Shown here: one piece after another, positions 61,968 to 64,000 of the stretch | Layout: each line of letters opens with the position of its first letter | Numbering within the stretch: the first letter of the stretch is position 1 | Source of the DNA: Pedobacter sp. AK013 | GTDB lineage: Bacteria > Bacteroidota > Bacteroidia > Sphingobacteriales > Sphingobacteriaceae | NCBI RefSeq assembly: GCF_014205835.1 | Contig: NZ_JACHCQ010000018.1 | Span: 1 to 64,000 of the forward strand | Length of the DNA: 64,000 nt | Direction of reading: 5' to 3' | Translations under genes and position numbers: made by a program | The notes under the pieces: generated by a model | The model's input: only the letters and a program-made list of their open reading frames with translations | Told to the model about the DNA's origin: nothing | Database searches by the model: none

Positions 61968-61975
61968 TATATTTG
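61968..61975 (+). promoter_or_regulatory. TATATTTG, candidate -7 element for the sulfite reductase leader
   Basis: Exact TAnnTTTG match. Transcription from it would begin near 61982, giving a leader of about 150 bases that contains the Cys-rich ORF and the terminator hairpin before the start at 62136. No good -33 TTTG is seen. Confidence 0.5.
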
Positions 61976-61979
61976 GCGT

Positions 61980-62048
61980 ATGAATTTCAATTTTATACCT
62001 AACAAGTTAATCGCTATGCAAATGATGTGCTGTTGTAAAACGCAATAA
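61980..62048 (+). promoter_or_regulatory. Leader ORF with three consecutive Cys codons (candidate cysteine attenuator peptide)
   Basis: An ATG at 62016 starts MQMMCCCKTQ, with codons ATG-TGC-TGT-TGT in a row at 62025-62036, ending TAA at 62046-62048. In the same frame an ATG at 61980 would give 22 residues, but the likely transcription start is beside it, so the shorter form is more probable. It lies upstream of a sulfite reductase gene and is followed 37 bases later by a terminator hairpin. This is the arrangement of amino-acid attenuators: when Cys-tRNA is scarce the ribosome stalls at the Cys codons and the terminator does not form. The mechanism is inferred. Confidence 0.6.
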
Positions 62049-62084
62049 TAGAGGCCTACAGATAATTTTAAGTATAAAATATGG

Positions 62085-62114
62085 AATGCTTCTCGGTAAT
62101 AGGGAAGCATTTTT
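62085..62114 (+). terminator. Terminator hairpin in the sulfite reductase leader (attenuator)
   Basis: AATGCTTCTC (62085-62094) pairs with GGGAAGCATT (62102-62111), ten base pairs including one G-T and a seven-base loop, then a short T-run (62110-62114). It sits 22 bases before the start codon and 37 after the Cys-rich leader ORF. It should stop most transcripts unless an alternative fold prevents it. Confidence 0.7.
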
Positions 62115-62135
62115 AGAATAAAGCTAACAACACAT

Positions 62136-64000
62136 ATGCAAAGTTTCAGAACAGAACTCGAAAATCCGATTGTCGAGCAGGACATTATCGATTTAGAGAA
62201 TAAGATTAAAGCTTTTAGAGATGGGACCATCCACGACGAAAAGTTTAGAAGCCTCCGTTTAGCACGCGGTGTTTACGGTCAAAGACAGCCTGGTGTACAA
62301 ATGGTACGTATTAAACTGCCATTTGGTAAGATAACTTTTAAACAGTTATTGCGTATTGCCGATATTGCTGATGAGTACGGAAGTGGAAATTTACACTTAA
62401 CTACCCGCCAGGATATTCAAATTCACTATGTGAGTTTAGACCGCACACCAGAACTTTGGGCTAAATTAGAGCAGGATGATATTACGCTTCGTGAGGCTTG
62501 TGGAAATACGGTACGTAATGTAACCGCTTCTCCAAATTCTGGAATCGATGCGGAAGAACCTTTTGATGTTTCGCCTTATGCTCAAGCGGTATTTGCTTAC
62601 TTTTTGCGTAACCCGATCTGCCAGGAAATGGGTAGGAAGATTAAAATCTCCTTTTCTTCGAGTGATCGAGATACTGCGTTTAGCTACATTCACGATTTAG
62701 GTTTTATTCCTAAAATTAACGAAAAAGGCGAGCGCGGATTTAAAGTTTTGTTTGCTGGTGGTTTAGGTGCACAGCCTTTCCTTGCAAACGCCGTTCACGA
62801 ATTTTTGCCCGAAGACCAGTTAATTCCTTTTACCGAATCTGTTCTTCGCGTATTCGACCGTTATGGCGAACGTACCAACCGTAACAAAGCACGGTTAAAA
62901 TACCTGGTTCAAAAACTGGGTTTAGAAGAAGTTTTACGTTTGGTTGCCGAAGAGCGTATTGCCAACAAAGTAAAAACCTTTAAAATAGATCTTAATACTG
63001 TACCACAGCCACTCTTACCTTTAGAACAAGAATATCCTGCGGTAGAAATATTAAACGAAGCTCATTACAAACATTGGTTAGCCACCAATGTAATTGAGCA
63101 AAAACAGGCCGGATTTTATGGCGTTTACGTAAAAGTTCAGGTGGGCGATATTAAAACAGATAAAGCAAGGGCATTTGTTGATGCCATCAGGTTATATGTA
63201 GCTGATGAAATCAGGATTACGCAGAACCAGGGATTGCTGCTAAAGTTTGTGCGTAAGGAAGCATTGCCTTCATTGTATGCAGCGCTAAATAAAATTGGTT
63301 TTACCACCGCCGGATTTGATAGTTTGGCTGATATTACCACGTGTCCTGGTACCGATACCTGCAATTTGGGTATTTCCAACTCAATGACCTTGGCGGAAGT
63401 TTTGGAAGAGGTAATTTATACTGATTTCCCTGAGTTTATCTACGAGAAAAACATCAAAATCAAAATCAGTGGATGTATGAACTCTTGCGGTCAGCATGGT
63501 TTAGCTGAAATTGGTTTCCACGGAAGTTCTGTAAAGGCTGAAGGAAAAGTAGTTCCGGCAGTTCAGGTAATGTTGGGCGGTGGTACCGTAGGTAATGGTG
63601 TAGGTAGAGTTGCAGAACGTGTAATTAAAGTGCCTTCTAAAAGAGCAACGAGTGTTTTACATTTTATTTTAAATGATTTTAAAGCCAATAACCTGGAGGA
63701 TGAGAACTTTCACCAGTATTATGATAGAAAAGGTAAAGATTATTTTTATCAGTTGTTAAAACCATTGGCCGATTTAACCAATCTTAAAACAGAAGAATTT
63801 GTAGATTGGGGACATGTAGAAGAGTTTGTTACCGCAATTGGTGTGGGCGAGTGTGCCGGTGTAGTAATTGATCTGGTAGCCACCTTGTTGCTAGAGGCTG
63901 ATGAAAAATTCGATTGGGCGAAACAAAACCTGGAGAAAGCTGCTTATGCAGATGCCGTTTATCATACTTACAGCACTTTTGTAAGCGCTGCAAAATCGTT
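62136..64000 (+). CDS. Siroheme-dependent sulfite/nitrite reductase (3' end beyond window)
   Basis: The frame from ATG 62136 stays open to the window edge (621 complete codons). It has the two-fold ferredoxin-like repeats of sulfite/nitrite reductases: ARGVYGQRQPGVQMVRIKLP and GNLHLTTRQDIQIHYV at the start. The 4Fe-4S/siroheme cysteines are C403 and C409 (TTCPGTDTCNLG) and C447 and C451 (SGCMNSCGQHG). After about residue 560 comes a helical extension, HVEEFVTAIGVGECAGVVID, resembling the HEPN-like tail of Bacteroidota homologues. Sulfite to sulfide for cysteine synthesis is likelier than nitrite reduction, given the Cys-coding leader and the Rrf2 neighbour. Reductase partner genes would lie to the right. 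Confidence 0.9.
   Translation, partial: MQSFRTELENPIVEQDIIDLENKIKAFRDGTIHDEKFRSLRLARGVYGQRQPGVQMVRIKLPFGKITFKQLLRIADIADEYGSGNLHLTTRQDIQIHYVSLDRTPELWAKLEQDDITLREACGNTVRNVTASPNSGIDAEEPFDVSPYAQAVFAYFLRNPICQEMGRKIKISFSSSDRDTAFSYIHDLGFIPKINEKGERGFKVLFAGGLGAQPFLANAVHEFLPEDQLIPFTESVLRVFDRYGERTNRNKARLKYLVQKLGLEEVLRLVAEERIANKVKTFKIDLNTVPQPLLPLEQEYPAVEILNEAHYKHWLATNVIEQKQAGFYGVYVKVQVGDIKTDKARAFVDAIRLYVADEIRITQNQGLLLKFVRKEALPSLYAALNKIGFTTAGFDSLADITTCPGTDTCNLGISNSMTLAEVLEEVIYTDFPEFIYEKNIKIKISGCMNSCGQHGLAEIGFHGSSVKAEGKVVPAVQVMLGGGTVGNGVGRVAERVIKVPSKRATSVLHFILNDFKANNLEDENFHQYYDRKGKDYFYQLLKPLADLTNLKTEEFVDWGHVEEFVTAIGVGECAGVVIDLVATLLLEADEKFDWAKQNLEKAAYADAVYHTYSTFVSAAKS

Noticed and set aside
62016-62048. Cys codon run as a chance occurrence
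   Set aside because: Considered, but kept as a finding: three adjacent Cys codons in a short ORF followed by a terminator, upstream of a gene in cysteine synthesis, is a specific combination.
61934-62230. 98-codon minus-strand frame across the sulfite reductase leader
   Set aside because: Most of it is antisense to the attenuator leader and reductase start; the composition is not protein-like and the plus-strand features explain the region better.

Overview
The window comes from a member of the Bacteroidota, most likely Pedobacter or another Sphingobacteriaceae. The evidence is two SusC/SusD pairs, many lipoproteins with a Cys-Lys-Lys start after the lipobox, TAnnTTTG-type -7 promoter elements, lack of clear Shine-Dalgarno sites, AT-rich intergenic DNA and DUF families typical of that phylum. 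The species call is an inference; no rRNA or marker gene is present.

Left end (1-6 kb, minus strand). The window opens in what looks like the end of an IS21-type insertion sequence that cuts a DUF4833 lipoprotein-like gene. Upstream of that gene lie a 59-residue ORF, a SAM-I riboswitch, and a tRNA-Cys that ends about five bases before the riboswitch. Next is a TldD-TldE-TldD metalloprotease set.

6-14 kb. A compact MoxR - DUF58 - BatA-like - DUF4175-like - membrane protein operon on the minus strand, with a divergent DUF4159 gene. Together with the TldD/TldE genes this looks like one functional neighbourhood of unknown job.

14-21 kb. An Lrp/AsnC regulator diverges from serC, which is followed by a DUF1015 protein but no serA. 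A 48-residue membrane protein, a secreted DUF4350-like protein, a DUF1543 protein and an FAD/NAD(P)-binding protein follow.

21-47 kb. This is a large polysaccharide/glycoprotein utilization locus. The first unit has eleven genes: two SusC/SusD pairs, each followed by a FAS1-domain lipoprotein, then DUF5007-like and IPT/propeller lipoproteins, an M60-type peptidase and two alkaline-phosphatase-like/LamG lipoproteins. It ends at a terminator. The second unit encodes a GH2 beta-galactosidase, a GH27 alpha-galactosidase and another M60 peptidase. Both units carry CAAACGTTTG operators upstream, so a LacI-family regulator encoded elsewhere may co-control them. The gene content points to galactose-capped O-glycoproteins as substrate.

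47-61 kb. A small lipoprotein, an NmrA-type gene broken by a two-base insertion, an M23 peptidase, then an NRPS-independent siderophore cluster: PLP decarboxylase, IucA/IucC-acetyltransferase fusion, N-hydroxylase and a second IucA/IucC. A TonB receptor diverges from it across a region with two opposed TTATTTAGATT motifs. A metallophosphoesterase converges on the receptor.

61-64 kb. An Rrf2 regulator with a cysteine cluster precedes a siroheme sulfite/nitrite reductase that runs off the window. Between them is a short ORF with three consecutive Cys codons followed by a terminator hairpin, the layout of a cysteine-sensing transcription attenuator. Thus both ends of the window carry RNA-level control related to sulfur amino acids. 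Six palindromic intergenic elements with a GTCATT-type outer end are scattered through the window.
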